Numbered from the stretch's first letter, positions 11,121-23,051 are shown. The stretch is DNA of 64,000 bases from Maylandia zebra (GCF_041146795.1 NC_135170.1:27708033-27772032), one strand, 5' to 3'. Notes: generated by a model from the letters alone, not told the origin. Translations and numbers: made by a program.

Positions 11121-14100
11121 TGTTTTTTGTTTTTTTAAAAGGTTCCTTCATGTAATAATCTGCTAGAGGGTGTGGGGGGGCCACAGCCCCGTCCTCCAGG
11201 GCGTGAAGCAGGTGTGGAGGAGATCAAAACTCCAGACATCCAGAGGCCCCCAGAACACAAGAGACCAAGGAAGACCAACAGAGGGGCAGCTGCGCCACTG
11301 TCCCGGAAAGAGCTGAGGAGAGTCCCAGATGAGGGCTCACTCAGCAGCTGTGGAGCAGAAGCCAGGGGGAGTTGCAGTGACGCGCCCGTGAGCTCCGCCG
11401 GCAGCCAGCTGCGCCTGAGTGACCGAGCCCCAGGCCGAGAGGCCGGGGGCACCCCACCTCCGAAGTGGCCCGAGCGAGCCCCAGGCTCCAGGCCCCGATA
11501 AGCGGCCGCCAAGGAGTGAGCCGGTGTGTACCTGGACGCCCATCCCCGGACACAAAGAACCACCAACGCACCGATGTCTGAGGGGGTCCGCCACTGGCAG
11601 GGGAAGTGGTGGTAGGGGGAGATAGGCCTCCAAACCTTGGAGGGCCTGAGATGTCCCCAGAGAGGTGGCGCCTGACACCCAACCTGACATATAGACACAG
11701 ACATACAGGCACACACAGATACAAACATCCATTCCCACCCTCATGCTCTCATATGCACTTACTCCACACTCAACCAACGTGGAGACAGACATAAAGAGAC
11801 GTTGTACACACGATCACACTCCCCAAGCGTACTCTACAAACCGGGTCTAGGTGCCCTCGCCCCTGGAGGGGGGAACTGCACCCAGACCCAGGTGGTGTTT
11901 CCCTTTTCCCTGCGGTGGGGGGAGGCAGACCGCCCCGACTCCGCAGCAGCAGGAAGGCTCCACACTCCAGACCGCAGTCGGACGGCCAACTCCTCCTCCT
12001 AGCCCCCCTGCTCCAGCAGGTCGCAGAGAACGGGGGTGAGAGAAGACTCCAAACCTCCCTCCACCCGCTCATTGTAATGTTGATGCATGTGTGTTCTAAG
12101 GTGCATTTAAAACCCAGGAGGGCATGGAGCTACCTGCCAGAGAGCAGCAGGTAAGCGCATGGTCCCTCCTGCTAGCCCTCAATGTCTACGTGTATTTAAA
12201 ATTGAGAGGTGGGCAACGATGCCAGGGGTGGGGTGTACACCCTGATGGTACTTTGGACTCCGTGTATCGTGCCCACCCCCAAGATCCTATATGTATGTGT
12301 AATGAGAGTGTGAGTAATGTGAATGTCTAAGTTGTGGGATAAAATTGAGGCAGAGGCAGCCAGAAGGGGACAGAGGGGGGGTAGCCTCCTCTGCACCCTG
12401 GTGACATACCCCTACTCCAAGGCCCTGCATGTGTGGGTGGTTGTGGTGGAGCGGGAAGAGGGAGGCAGCTGGAGATGGGGAGGGAAGGAAGGGAGGGGCA
12501 AGTGACCCCTCCCTGGGGCCAGCTCCCCCGCTGACCCCAGTAGGCACCCCCATACTCCGCGACCCGCCAGGGAGAGGGGGCCCAGGCCCATCCAGACCGG
12601 GCCCAGTGCAGCAGCGCCGCCTGGCCCCACAGAGCCCGGGACAGTCCACCCAACCCCACCACAGAGAAAACTGCACCCACCCCACCATCCACTCATCTTC
12701 CAGACTACATAAGACAATAAACACCCAGGCTGAGATCTTCCTCCACCTCTCCTGTATCTCCCCCTCCTGCAGAGGGAGCTCCTGAGGAGAGGAAAGCTCC
12801 TGCAAGATGTGACAATCTCCCCCACCAGTTGAAGAGCCCCCCAGGTGGCTCGACGCACCGGCGGCACCCTGCTCCAGGGCTGGGCCCCCATGCACCCACC
12901 CGCCCACAACCCCGGCAACACACCAACCAGGACCCAAGCCCCCGAGGCCCAGTCCGGGTCCCAGCCCAGAGACGGAGCGCCCCCAGAACCTCACGCCCAT
13001 CCCGGACCCACCCAGGGCCAGCCAGGCTACCAGGTCAGTAACCCACGTCCGTCAGCACAGACCCTCCCCTAGCCCCGCTGCACGCAGCCGCGAGGAAACA
13101 GTCACCTGAGAGCCAACAGAGCCCCTAACCGGACATGACCGCTACCCCGGGTTGAGCCCCCCAAGGAAGATGCCTCCGGGGAACCCCCCGACGCCCTAAG
13201 CCTGTCCCTACCCCCACACCAATCACAACAGTGAAGGCGGGACCAAACTATGACCCCCCACCCCCACTAGGTGATGGAGCTGATCAAAGGAGCCCAGAGC
13301 AATTGATCTGATGTGGTGGCAGAGGCTGTATCAAGACTAATGTAATCTAATAGATAATTTCTATATTGGTTAGAATTAAGATTATTTTTATTTTTCCAGT
13401 TCATGAGGACTGTTTTCTTGGCTATGCATAGGGCAGTGAAAACCATATGGGCGATATTCTTTTCTGAAGTGACATTATCTAAGCTGCCCAACAAACACAC
13501 TAAGGGGGAAGTTGGAATGTTACATTTCAGACACTTCGATAAGTCTTCACATATCTCGCGCCAAAACTTCTGAACTGGTGGACAGAACCAAAGAGCGTGG
13601 ATATAATTGTCCGGTGAATTGGTTTGGCAGTGTGAGCAGTTGTTGGTAGACGAAAAGCCCATCTTGAACATCCGATGACCTGTATAGTGCACTCTATGTA
13701 ATATTTTGTATTGAATTAATTGAAGACTGGGATTTCTAATTAGATGAAAGGTTTTTAAGCAAATCTGAGACCAGAAGTTTAGGTCTAAGTTAACTGATAA
13801 ATCCGCTTCCCATTTTGCAATAGGAAGTGATATTGATTCATCTGTTTTAGAAAGCATTCTGTATATTTTGGATAGTAATTTGGGGGGTTTAAGAGTAAGA
13901 AATTGAACCACACTTGGTGGTGTTTGTAGTTCAACTTGACCCGGTTTAAATTTCTTTTTTACTATGGATTTAATTTGTTGATATTCTAAAAATCTTTTCT
14001 TGTTGATCCCATATTGTGTAACTAGTCCGTCAAATGAAATAAATTCTGTTCCTTCTAGTATATGTTCTAAATATTTGATTCCTTTATCACTCCAATCTGA

Positions 14101-15475
14101 AAAGTTTATCATATTATTGTTTTGTAATATGTCAGGGTTGTTCCAGATAGGTGTACGTTTGCATGGGATTAATGAAGACGCCGTCAATTTTAGAAACTCC
14201 CACCATGCTGTCAGAGAAGAGCTGATGTTGATGCTTTTAAAGCATTCATGTCGTTGGATGTTTGAGCTGATAAATGGTAGGTCTGAGATCTCTAGATTAT
14301 TGCAGAGTGCTTGTTCTACATCTAGCCAAGGTTCATCTAAGAGGGTGTGTTTTAGCCATCCTGAGATAAACTGAAGCCTGTTGGCTAAGAAGTAGTGCTG
14401 AAAGTTAGGCAGTTCTAGTCCTCCTTTATCCTTGGTCTTTTGTAGTGTTTTTAAGCTTATACGTGGGGGTTTATTTTTCCAAAGGAATTTGGACATACAT
14501 GAATCTAGAGATCTGAACCAATCTTGTGGCGGTTTAGTTGGGATCATTGAGAATAAATAATTTAATTTTGGTAAGACCATCATTTTTATAGCGGCAACCC
14601 TTCCCATGAGTGATATGGGTAGACATTTCCATCTAGCCAGATCATCTTCTACCTTCTTTAAAAGTGGGATATGGTTTAATTTAGTTAGATCTGCAAGCTT
14701 GGGAGAAACATTAATACCTAAATATTTTATATTTCCCGATTGCAGTGGTGTAGAAGAGGAATTATGGAAGGAGCAATTAATCGGTAGGACTGTAGATTTT
14801 GACCAGTTAATTGAGTAATCTGATATTCTTGCAAAAGAGTTTATCAATTCAATCACCCCAGAGATATTGGTTTGTGAATTTTGGAGAAAGAGTAACACAT
14901 CATCCGCATAAAGGCTGATTTTATGTTCCACGTTCTTGCATTTTATGCCCTTAATTACTGAATTCTGTCTAATTGCTGCTGCTAGTGGTTCAATAAAAAT
15001 TGCAAATAGTGAAGGGGAGAGTGGGCATCCCTGCCTGGTGCCCCTCAAGAGACAGAAGCTGGAGGATGTCTGGTCATTTGTTCTAACACAAGCTGTTGGG
15101 GAATTATATAATATTTTTAACCAGTTTATGAAAGAGGATCCAAAACCAAATTTGTGTAAAGTTGCAAATAGAAATTTCCAGTTAACTCTGTCAAATGCTT
15201 TTTCTGCGTCTAAAGAGAATATTATAGTTTCTAGGTTTTTACTGTATGAGTAGTCTATCAAATTAAGTAATCTACGTGTATTTGTTGATGAGTGCCTACC
15301 TTTTATGAAACCAGTTTGGTCAGGATGAATTAAGAGGGGGGTTATTTTCTCCAGTCTCTTTGAGAGAGCTTTGCAGATTATTTTAAGGTCTACATTTATA
15401 AGGGATATTGGACGATAGCTTGAGGGATATACAGGGTCTTTGCCTGGTTTTAGCAGGAGATAGAAGACATTTGAC
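11121..15475 (-). mobile_element. 5'-truncated L1/Tx1-like LINE
   Basis: On the minus strand the element runs from within its reverse transcriptase (about 15475) through a stop codon at 13269-13267. A GC-rich 3' UTR follows, and then an A-rich end, seen as T-runs at 11121-11138 on +. The apurinic endonuclease domain and ORF1 of full L1-type elements are missing, so this is a typical 5'-truncated insertion. The left end abuts the L2-like fragment. I did not find a convincing target-site duplication, and the exact 5' breakpoint is uncertain within about 30 bp. Confidence 0.75.
11160..13266 (-). other. GC-rich 3' UTR of the L1/Tx1-like element
   Basis: Base composition jumps from AT-rich to strongly GC-rich exactly after the reverse-transcriptase stop codon and falls back at the element's 3' end. 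The stretch holds many overlapping Pro/Gly/Arg-rich frames on both strands (up to about 237 codons). This is what GC-rich DNA with few stop codons produces, and none shows a domain. I interpret it as the element's 3' UTR and do not annotate the frames as genes. Confidence 0.65.
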
Positions 15476-15618
15476 AAGAGGGAAAAAGAGGGAACAGGGA
15501 AAAAAGACATAAAAACATCATTGCTTTTATAACACATTACTGCTTTGGTTTGGTTTGGTTTGTGGATGCAATTCATCCAATTAGAAAAAAAAAACCCTTT
15601 CAGAGGGTCTAGGGACAA
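13267..15618 (-). CDS. L1/Tx1-like reverse transcriptase (ORF2 C-terminal part)
   Basis: A single open frame of 783 codons. Residues from about 52 match L1/Tx1 ORF2: LLLKPGKDP and SYRPISL (52-73), [11 protein letters not shown] (100-110), catalytic motif [10 protein letters not shown] (135-143), [11 protein letters not shown] (192-202) and the catalytic YADD (237-240). The remainder is the thumb and C-terminal region with a Cys/His segment (NNCSHC ... HALWFCP). A full ORF2 would have an endonuclease and several hundred more N-terminal residues; they are absent. The first ~50 residues do not fit the family and are probably flanking DNA read in frame. It copies retrotransposon RNA by target-primed reverse transcription when complete; this copy lacks the nicking domain and should be immobile on its own. 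No stop or frameshift in over 2.3 kb suggests a recent insertion. Confidence 0.85.
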   Translation of the reverse strand: MSLDPLKGFFFSNWMNCIHKPNQTKAVMCYKSNDVFMSFFPVPSFSLLSNVFYLLLKPGKDPVYPSSYRPISLINVDLKIICKALSKRLEKITPLLIHPDQTGFIKGRHSSTNTRRLLNLIDYSYSKNLETIIFSLDAEKAFDRVNWKFLFATLHKFGFGSSFINWLKILYNSPTACVRTNDQTSSSFCLLRGTRQGCPLSPSLFAIFIEPLAAAIRQNSVIKGIKCKNVEHKISLYADDVLLFLQNSQTNISGVIELINSFARISDYSINWSKSTVLPINCSFHNSSSTPLQSGNIKYLGINVSPKLADLTKLNHIPLLKKVEDDLARWKCLPISLMGRVAAIKMMVLPKLNYLFSMIPTKPPQDWFRSLDSCMSKFLWKNKPPRISLKTLQKTKDKGGLELPNFQHYFLANRLQFISGWLKHTLLDEPWLDVEQALCNNLEISDLPFISSNIQRHECFKSINISSSLTAWWEFLKLTASSLIPCKRTPIWNNPDILQNNNMINFSDWSDKGIKYLEHILEGTEFISFDGLVTQYGINKKRFLEYQQIKSIVKKKFKPGQVELQTPPSVVQFLTLKPPKLLSKIYRMLSKTDESISLPIAKWEADLSVNLDLNFWSQICLKTFHLIRNPSLQLIQYKILHRVHYTGHRMFKMGFSSTNNCSHCQTNSPDNYIHALWFCPPVQKFWREICEDLSKCLKCNIPTSPLVCLLGSLDNVTSEKNIAHMVFTALCIAKKTVLMNWKNKNNLNSNQYRNYLLDYISLDTASATTSDQLLWAPLISSIT

Positions 15619-16027
15619 TTTTTTCTTTGTCTGAGATCGAGTGCTAACATATTACGGTAGACTTAAAACCTTTCCCACCTAGCAGCCCCTGATGCTCCCT
15701 ATGTTCTGAGTGGGTAGGTGGTATTGCTTTCCAAAGGCAAAGGAGGGGAATGTAATAATGATTATATGTCACTGTCAACCCCCCAAAAAAGCTGAAAATC
15801 TTTTTTTCTATGTTTAAAATTCTTATAATAACGATAATAACAATAATATGTGTCTTTCCATAAAACTTCGACTCATCTTACACCTCTAGAAAATCTAAAA
15901 ACAGAACATTTTGTTTTCTCAATATTGCAGTGTTAATGCTAAAACGAAAGAAAAACACAAACATTGATCCAACTTCAATAAAGCACTAGGGGGAGCATAG
16001 ATTCACAAACACTGGATTAGCCTCCAG

Positions 16028-16072
16028 CCAATAGTTACGCTCAGGAGATTATTCAAACAGCATCTATAAAAA
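16028..16072 (+). promoter_or_regulatory. CCAAT box and TATA box of pla2g10
   Basis: CCAAT lies at 16028-16032 and TATAAAAA at 16065-16072, about 85 bp upstream of the start codon. This places transcription initiation near 16095-16100. A focused TATA promoter fits a tissue-restricted secreted enzyme gene. Confidence 0.7.
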
Positions 16073-16157
16073 GCTCTCCACTCCTTTCAATGTTACACTC
16101 AGAGGGTGGAAGTGAAGAGCACTTACAGATGAGATTTTTAACTACCTGTTGCATGCC

Positions 16158-16194
16158 ATGGCAGTATTTTATCGGATACTTCTCCTGCTATCTG
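16158..16194 (+). CDS. pla2g10: pla2g10 coding exon 1
   Basis: Twelve codons plus one base, encoding the start of the hydrophobic signal peptide, ending at donor GTAAGG. Out-of-frame ATGs lie upstream at 16129 and 16153. Their frame overlaps the true start and terminates in TGA formed by the first bases of exon 2. Confidence 0.85.
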
Positions 16195-19085
16195 GTAAGG
16201 TGATTATTTACTTTAAAAGAGAGCTCCACAGGGAAGCATAGTGAAAACTACACGCTTAAGAAGTTATTTCAAGAGGTAGTCAGTGCATGTTTGAGGGGAA
16301 AACTACCTGTGTTTACACAAGAACAGTGATTCAGTGAGCACTTGAAATGGAGCAAATTGTGTTGATTTTGCTGTAAAATAGTATGTGCTTGTCTGTGATT
16401 TTAAGCCTTAGGTATGGTGTTCAGGGAGAGTAACAGGAAAGTCAGTCCTCTGAGTACTGTTACCTATTGCAACGGACATCTGAACATTTCAATTCCAGCT
16501 ACAGAAAGTTTCTTATATCCTAAATCCAATTTGCAGATACATTTTACAATATAAAGCCAGCAAATAGCAGCACAAACGTCTTTGCAACTCTTTAATGTAT
16601 AATTTTATCAAGATTGTGTTGCATACCAAATCACTAAAGCATATATAGTACATGGACCGGTGTAGGGACAGAGAGATAACTTCTTTCCTTCTCTTGTGTT
16701 GTTTGTGTCTCTTTGCAGTGACTGTGGCCTCTGCGGCAACACGCAGATCGCAGCGGACAAAGCGAGGGTTACTTGAGTTGGCAGGAGCAATCAAATGCAG
16801 CACCGGGAGATCTGCTTTGGCTTATATGGTGTACGGATGCTACTGTGGTCTGGGCGGCCAAGGCTGGCCCAAGGACAGGGCAGACTGGTGAGGCAGCATT
16901 TATTATCACATTCCCTTAAGAACCTGACAGAAGAAAATACAAATTGGTGAGGATAGTATATCTGGTCACCTGAAGATAGCGCACTCCAAAATGTAAACAG
17001 TCAGCTGACACTATATATAACCAACCTAGGCATTACACTTCGCAAAAAATATCCTTCCAAGTACTTAGGTCAAGTTTAGCCTTTCGTCGCAGGAGGAGGA
17101 AATAATGTGTACATATTATTTTCTCCTCCTAAATGCCGTTGGTTCTTCCCAGTCTATCCACATCCTGATGTGTACGCATAGTTTCCGCTTCTGAATGAGT
17201 CGAGTGAACCACAAATGCAGTGCGACGGGATGGAAGGAGGGAATGCTGTGTAAATTCAGCAGACTCACACGGTCCAATACTTACTCCAAAAATTCCACAC
17301 CCAAATCCTAATTACCGTCTCCTTCTTTTCCTTCTTAACCACAAGACATCTCACCCCCTCAAGCCAGTTAACTTCTAACTATCTGTTGTGAAAACTCATG
17401 TGGTGATCCTGCCCTGCCTTTTAAATAGTCCTGGTGTGATTTAAACCACAGCCTTGCAACCACCCACCTACTGTTTTCTTTACCCTGCCTTTCCTAGATT
17501 GAGATCGGGCCGAGTTCAGTTTTCAAAATAATGGATTTATCATGTTGTTAATCTGTCTGTGTGCAGGTGCTGCCACAGACATGATTGCTGTTATGGAGAT
17601 GCAGAACGTCTTGGCTGCTATACAAAATTGAGTCAGTATCGGTGGACCTGTGAGGACAAGACAGCTGAGTGTGGTATTGCGATTTCTATCATTCTTTTGT
17701 TTTTCTTTTTGCGATCCATGATTTAAAGTTAAAACAGCTGATGCTCTTATTAATTCCATGGCTTTGAATTTTAGGATGTTCTTCACTAAGTCCAATTGTA
17801 CTCAGATTGAGATCAGTACCAATATAAAATCTTCCTTTGCTACCCCTCAATGTCTCCTAGATGGATTCACAAAAGGCAGACAGATAGCTTTAGTGTAATC
17901 TTACTGACAAACAGTGGCAGAAGCACACAATTTTGAAAGGAATGCCCCAGCGGAGACCATTACTGACATTGCAGCGCTGTTATTTATTCATTTTATTTTG
18001 AAATTGGTGGTCAGATGGTCATCGCCCTTGATCACTCACTCTTATAATCAGCTTAACTGCCATGTGGGCACCTGCACCTTCATGTTTATGCCACAGAAAG
18101 GATGAGGCTGCTCATGCTTTCCCATAGTGAAACACAGAAAGCAAATAAGAAGACAGTTGATTGGAGAAAAGAAGGATTTATCCAGGATATCTTAATGGCA
18201 TAAAGCACAGTATTTGCTTATCAAAAAGACCAGCTGTCAAACCCCCCCCCCCCCCCCCCCCCCCCAAAAAAAAACAAGACAAAACAAATATTTTAGAAAT
18301 CTGTCAAAATCCTGTCTTATCTTAAAATTGTTTTGTTTTTTATTAGGCAAATAGGAAACTGAATTCATGTTTTTATACCTAGCACACTGGGTTTCTCCTA
18401 GAGGTCAGAAATGAATCAAGCATATTATTCATTCACTAAATTTTTTTCTGTTTAGAAATAACTGTAATTTGGCATCTGAATCAAAAAATAATAACATGGT
18501 TTTTGTATAACAGTAAACTTGGAATTTCGTGGATAACAGCAATAATTATATTTTCACATAAAAAATCTAGTTTTGACTAAAGAACTTGCACTTACTGGCA
18601 GATTAACCATGACAGAAATATATAAAAAATGATTTTGGTGATTACCAAGAGTATTAATTTAGGTCAGCTGTGTCATAAACCTTACTTCGAGTGTTGGTCT
18701 GCTAAATTTATTAAGCACTGTACATTATTAGGTTTAAACATGACCCAAATGGTATTTATAACTGGTTACTGAACTTCTCTAATTATAGACAAACTGCTAA
18801 AAATGAAACAAAAATATAGCTGGAGTTCTCCAAATGTTTGTATACGTAGCTATGAAACAGAAAAACGTAAAAAGAGATTCACAATGTTAATGAAAAATTG
18901 ACTGAAAATGAGTGAAAATCCTGTTCTTCATTGCAGATAATTTGAAGGACCAATGCGAAAAGCTGCTGTGCAAGTGTGACAGAGATGCTGCCAAATGTTT
19001 GAGAAAAGCACCTTTCATTCGGAAATATGCACTATGGCCAGATTTTCTATGTGGCCATGAGCATCCTACATGCAATATTTACTGA
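16158..19085 (+). CDS. pla2g10: Group X secreted phospholipase A2
   Basis: Four coding exons (16158-16194, 16719-16887, 17567-17673, 18937-19085) give 153 residues, close to the mammalian length of 165. The enzyme hydrolyses the sn-2 ester of phospholipids with calcium outside the cell. Residues 1-18 form a signal peptide. A short propeptide ends in the basic site RTKR (25-28), so the mature protein starts GLLELAG. The calcium loop [11 protein letters not shown] is at 51-61 and the catalytic HD pair at 74-75 within CCHRHDCCY. The mature part has 16 cysteines. These include the pair otherwise typical of group I (C39 and C86, mature 11 and 77) and the pair typical of group II (C76 and a C-terminal Cys). 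That combination, plus the basic propeptide end, defines group X. There is no pancreatic loop. The ATG at 16158 has G at -3 and G at +4. Confidence 0.93.
16719..16887 (+). CDS. pla2g10: pla2g10 coding exon 2
   Basis: It encodes the rest of the signal peptide, the propeptide with its RTKR cleavage site, helix 1 and the calcium-binding loop. The acceptor is CTCTTTGCAG and the donor GTGAGG; the exon ends inside the Trp codon before the catalytic CCxxHD motif. Confidence 0.92.
17567..17673 (+). CDS. pla2g10: pla2g10 coding exon 3
   Basis: It encodes the catalytic motif CCHRHDCCY (active-site His-Asp) and the region up to the last third of the protein. The acceptor is GTGTGCAG and the donor GTATTG, leaving phase 1. 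Confidence 0.92.
18242..18274 (+). repeat. Poly(C)24 followed by poly(A)9 in pla2g10 intron 3
   Basis: A run of 24 C at 18242-18265 is followed directly by nine A. Such homopolymer pairs are prone to length error in assembly as well as to slippage in the genome. Confidence 0.95.
18937..19085 (+). CDS. pla2g10: pla2g10 coding exon 4
   Basis: It encodes the long helix with [15 protein letters not shown], the third active-site region including the conserved Asp, and a C-terminal extension with two cysteines (143 and 150). The stop TGA is at 19083-19085. Confidence 0.92.
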
Positions 19086-19088
19086 CAC

Positions 19089-19188
19089 AATAAATACATC
19101 TTTATGTGTCTTATGTGCCTTTTCTTTTAATATACGCAGCGTTACAGTAAGTCAGTCACTCTGCTTTTGCAGAAATTGTTTTAATAAA
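19089..19188 (+). promoter_or_regulatory. Poly(A) signals of pla2g10
   Basis: AATAAA occurs at 19089-19094, only four bases after the stop, and again at 19183-19188. The second is the more likely signal because the first would leave a 3' UTR of only about 20-30 nt. Confidence 0.6.
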
Positions 19189-19189
19189 A

Positions 19190-22100
19190 AACACAAAACG
19201 TATTACAGTAAATGAACACCACCTATTTTCTTTCTCGAGTCAAATAGAGGGAACAATCAAATACTCAGACCTAACAATAGTACTTTTATTGGCTAGCATG
19301 TGTTACTGAACTGTGAAGTGGAGTGCCTGCTTCATAACAGTGAAGCTGACTCTATGCTTTGGGTGTGTTTTTGACTGGATTTCATTTACTGGAGTTAAAA
19401 AAAAAAAACTCCCCACACTTGAGCTAATGGTGAGGGTTGTTTTCTTTATATTTAAAATCTGCTCTGACACGACTTCCTCCACTTTTTTCCAAAGCCAGTG
19501 AGGGAAAAGTCTCAGCAGCAGCGCCAAATTTTATTTTTGTATTTATTACTGAAAAAAAAAATTCAAACCTCTTGCATGTTTACTTCCTTTTAAGGTTTTA
19601 AAATATGGTCACAGTTGCATGTGTTTTCCTATGATGTGTACAGATTACCTCATAATCCCTAAATAGCTACCAAATGATTTTGCATGTGCAACGGCCTGAA
19701 GCCTCTATATCCACTTCCTGGATTCGCGGTTAGGAGAATGACTCAGCTGCGGCAATATTTGGTCTGTGATTTGATTGTTCATCTAAGGTATATAGTGACT
19801 CAGTCTTTTTATTTCTCTCCTCCAGCTAATTTGAGATTGTTAGAATATTGCGTGCTTTATTTCTTAATTAATATACCTACCACAAGTACACACATCTGCA
19901 TACCACACAGGTTACTGATTAAAAGATTTACATATTTAATTTTAAATTTTTCTTTTCATAAGGGTTAAAGGTGATCTCAGGTGATTTTGTCTGGGTTGCC
20001 ATTAGGAAACTTTGCTTGCAGAATCTTATTGTTTCTTCAATGGTTTCCTTTAGTCGCTGAAATAAAGAAACTTTTTTTTTTTTTTACATCTTCAGCCCTC
20101 TTCATAACAGGAGGCTATATGTAAATACACTGACACATTTGATATTCACCTGTAGATGGAGCCACATCCACAGCTACGCAGGCATCTTTACACATCCAAA
20201 CAAAGCTCTTGTTAGTGCTTCATAATGATCAGTAACATGTCACTGACTCAATAAAGTATATTAACTAAAAAGCATTAATGTTTTATGTTCTCTTGGATCC
20301 ACAACTGGTGTTCTGGTTTTGGGACCAATTTTAGATAAAAGGGGTAAAACTTTATTTCCTCTCTGATGTCCAGTAAAGAGTATCTCAGCCAGTAATCAAA
20401 GTAGCCAAAGCTTTCTTCAACGTTACTTGATCTGATGTTATCTGATATTACACTTCTGTAAGCTTGGTCAGGGAATTCACATAGGAAACACGTTTTCTTT
20501 GAATTAGTGCAGTTCAGTTGTGTGGGCTGAAATGGGAGATGACGCCAAAGTGCTCCACCCAAAGTCCCGGACTGGAACTAAGAATCTGGGTCACAGCCCA
20601 AAAACACTTGTGTGATTGTGTCCAGGCTTGGCCATGTGTAAACTCTGAGGTTAAAGAAGTCATCTCTATCCACCGCATGGCAGACAAAGTGACTCAAAAT
20701 TCCACTCTTCTTCTTTATTTTTTCCTTTTCATTTTCATCTGTAAAAATGAAAAGATAAATACTATGAAAAGCTTCGGTCGCACTGGTCTGGTTGCTACAG
20801 ACGGTGAATGAATATGAATAAATATGTAAAAATAACACTTTTAGCCATTATAAGTTTCTGAAGAACAAACATTTTATTCCGTTTCTCTTTAAAACACATT
20901 TTAGATACACTGTAAGTTTTAGGTAGTCATTACATTTAAACTGCCGAAAATAATGTTTCCTTTAGCGCATACAAATGCAAAACCTGGTCTTAGCTGACCC
21001 TATATTAGCATCTTGCAGAGCAATGTGGTCCTCTTGAAGAAATCGTGCATCGACTCATAGCATTTAAATCCCCAAAGGAGAGCTGACAGAATCTGCTCCA
21101 TGCTAATTGCATTCTTTAATCAACTGTTTGGGTCCCCAACGGAGAGCCAGACGGCACGCAGTGAAGTCTGGCTTAAAGGGCGCAAAACATAAACAACAAA
21201 CAAATATGTGGATATGCCTTGCTAGACTGGAGGCTATCCACATGCTATGTCAGATGATTTTGTATTCATCTAATTCAGTGATGATACTGAAGGACTTTGA
21301 TTTCCATAATACAATTACCAACTGAGATCCGAATGTAAGAGCAGGTTGAATGGGTCACTTTCTCTTGCCTTCACTGTATAAAAATCTCTTTTGAAAGCAG
21401 AGTATACAGCCCACAAGGAAATCAATGTGAGCGCAGCCTAGACCTGCTGCCAGTCTGCCACGTGCTACTGATTCCTTTGTTCTCCTCCTCCTGTTTTACT
21501 CCTGTTATACTCCATTTGTGGTGTTTTTCTTCTTTCTAAGGCTTAAATTGCAGAGGGCAGAAAATGAATTCAAGGGGATTCTATTACAGAGATGATACAG
21601 CTCTTCACATGGATTATTCACAAAAATAATAATGTTTATAATTAGGGAAAAGTAGAATCTGTAGAAATCTTAACAGTCCCTTTGTAATAACAACCTGCTA
21701 CTTAAATACCATGTGTCATTATATAAGCAACAAGTAGCTGAATTTATTCAAGTTTCAGCTTGGGGTGGCACTTTTTATATTTGGAAATACAGCCCTGACT
21801 CAGCCCTTTTAAACTAATGAATGACTCTGTGATTCTGTGTGAAGACGCATTTTCAAAGTATTTTCCTCCATGTTTCTCCACACAGCCTCCACCTGTGACG
21901 GAAAACTCTAGAGGGAAAAGCGATAAACATCTGTCATTAGGCAGTCCAGAGGCTATTTGAGCTTACTAAGTGTCTTGGTTGTAGTATCTTACTTACTATA
22001 TTAGGATTTTAAAAGCTGCTGTGAAAGCCAAAGCTATTTTGAAGGCGATAATTGCTTTTCTGATCTCATAGGCACTAAGGTGAGACTGTGTCATTATGCG

Positions 22101-22955
22101 TACATGCTGGTATATGTCATCTTGGGTGACTAGTATAGATCTTGAGCTGAATCTTGAATTAAAAGCATTAAGCACAAGGTTGAAGGCAACAAATCTTAGG
22201 ATGGAAAAAACGCCCACAGCATTATATACTTGGATGGATGTAAGTAAAAACTCATCTTAGAAAATTTGTCGTAAACATGTTCCTGAAAACTTCTGCTCAT
22301 AGAGTCAAAAAGACATTTCCACTTCACAATCATGACAAGAAAACCTTCCAGAACCAGTGAATTTGCCATGTGATATTTTTTAGTGACAAAGGTGCTGATT
22401 TAGGACCAAGGAAGTGTAGCACTGAGTCTCAGTGATTGTAGCCAGAGTCTGAAAATCAGCCGTCAGCGGTGTGTTGTCAACATCACTGATTAAAGCTTTT
22501 GCAAAGCACTGCAGCATTTTCCAGTTGTTTTCCTTCTATCACCTCTCATTTCACAAAGGGTCACTTCAGCACACAGAACGTGATTGCAATGCAACATGAA
22601 CCAGATATGAATCATTGATGCTGCAACACGAAGCGTTACCCAGGAAACTGCACTAGTCTACCATCAGTGGTATGTTTGCAGAGCATAAAAAATACAAATA
22701 TATATTTTTGAGCTAATGAAATGTTTTTGGGGAATAAAATGTACACTCGTGATGTCATAATAGTGTTCAATAAGAAAATGTGGATCTCTGCTAGAGCTGT
22801 TTAAACACATGGGTAAATATGCAAATCTACTACAGATTTTTCCATTTCCATGTAATCTTCATCCATGGCTCTTTGCAGTTATGCCTTGCATTGAAATGAG
22901 TTCTCATGATACTGATTGCGCCAGTAATTTGATCTTATCCCAAAATTCAAATTAG
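19190..22955. other. Intergenic non-coding DNA
   Basis: AT-rich DNA without a recognised gene. A 95-codon minus-strand frame at 20275-20562 has mixed composition but no ATG start, no flanking splice sites that I could join and no recognised family. A short partial duplication ('aaaggagagct' versus 'aacggagagcc') occurs at about 21070-21145. Confidence 0.45.
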
Positions 22956-23051
22956 AAGGTGTGATGTCTCTATACACATAGAGACATCACACCTTGTCCA
23001 GTTACTTTTGAGCCTTTATACATTTTTGAATGCTCAAAAGTAACTGGACAA
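22956..23051. repeat. Two adjoining perfect hairpins
   Basis: The first inverted repeat has 18 bp arms (22956-22973 and 22978-22995) around a 4-base loop. The second has 20 bp arms (22994-23013 and 23032-23051) around an 18-base loop and shares two bases with the first. All pairs are perfect. This may be the residue of nested MITE-like termini; no transposase is nearby. Confidence 0.9.

Noticed and set aside
11135-13072. Many long frames (up to 237 codons) on both strands, rich in Pro, Gly and Arg
   Set aside because: They overlap in several frames at once, show no domain, and arise from the low stop-codon rate of the GC-rich LINE 3' UTR.
20275-20562. Minus-strand 95-codon frame with mixed protein-like composition
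   Set aside because: No ATG, no credible flanking splice pair and no recognised homology.
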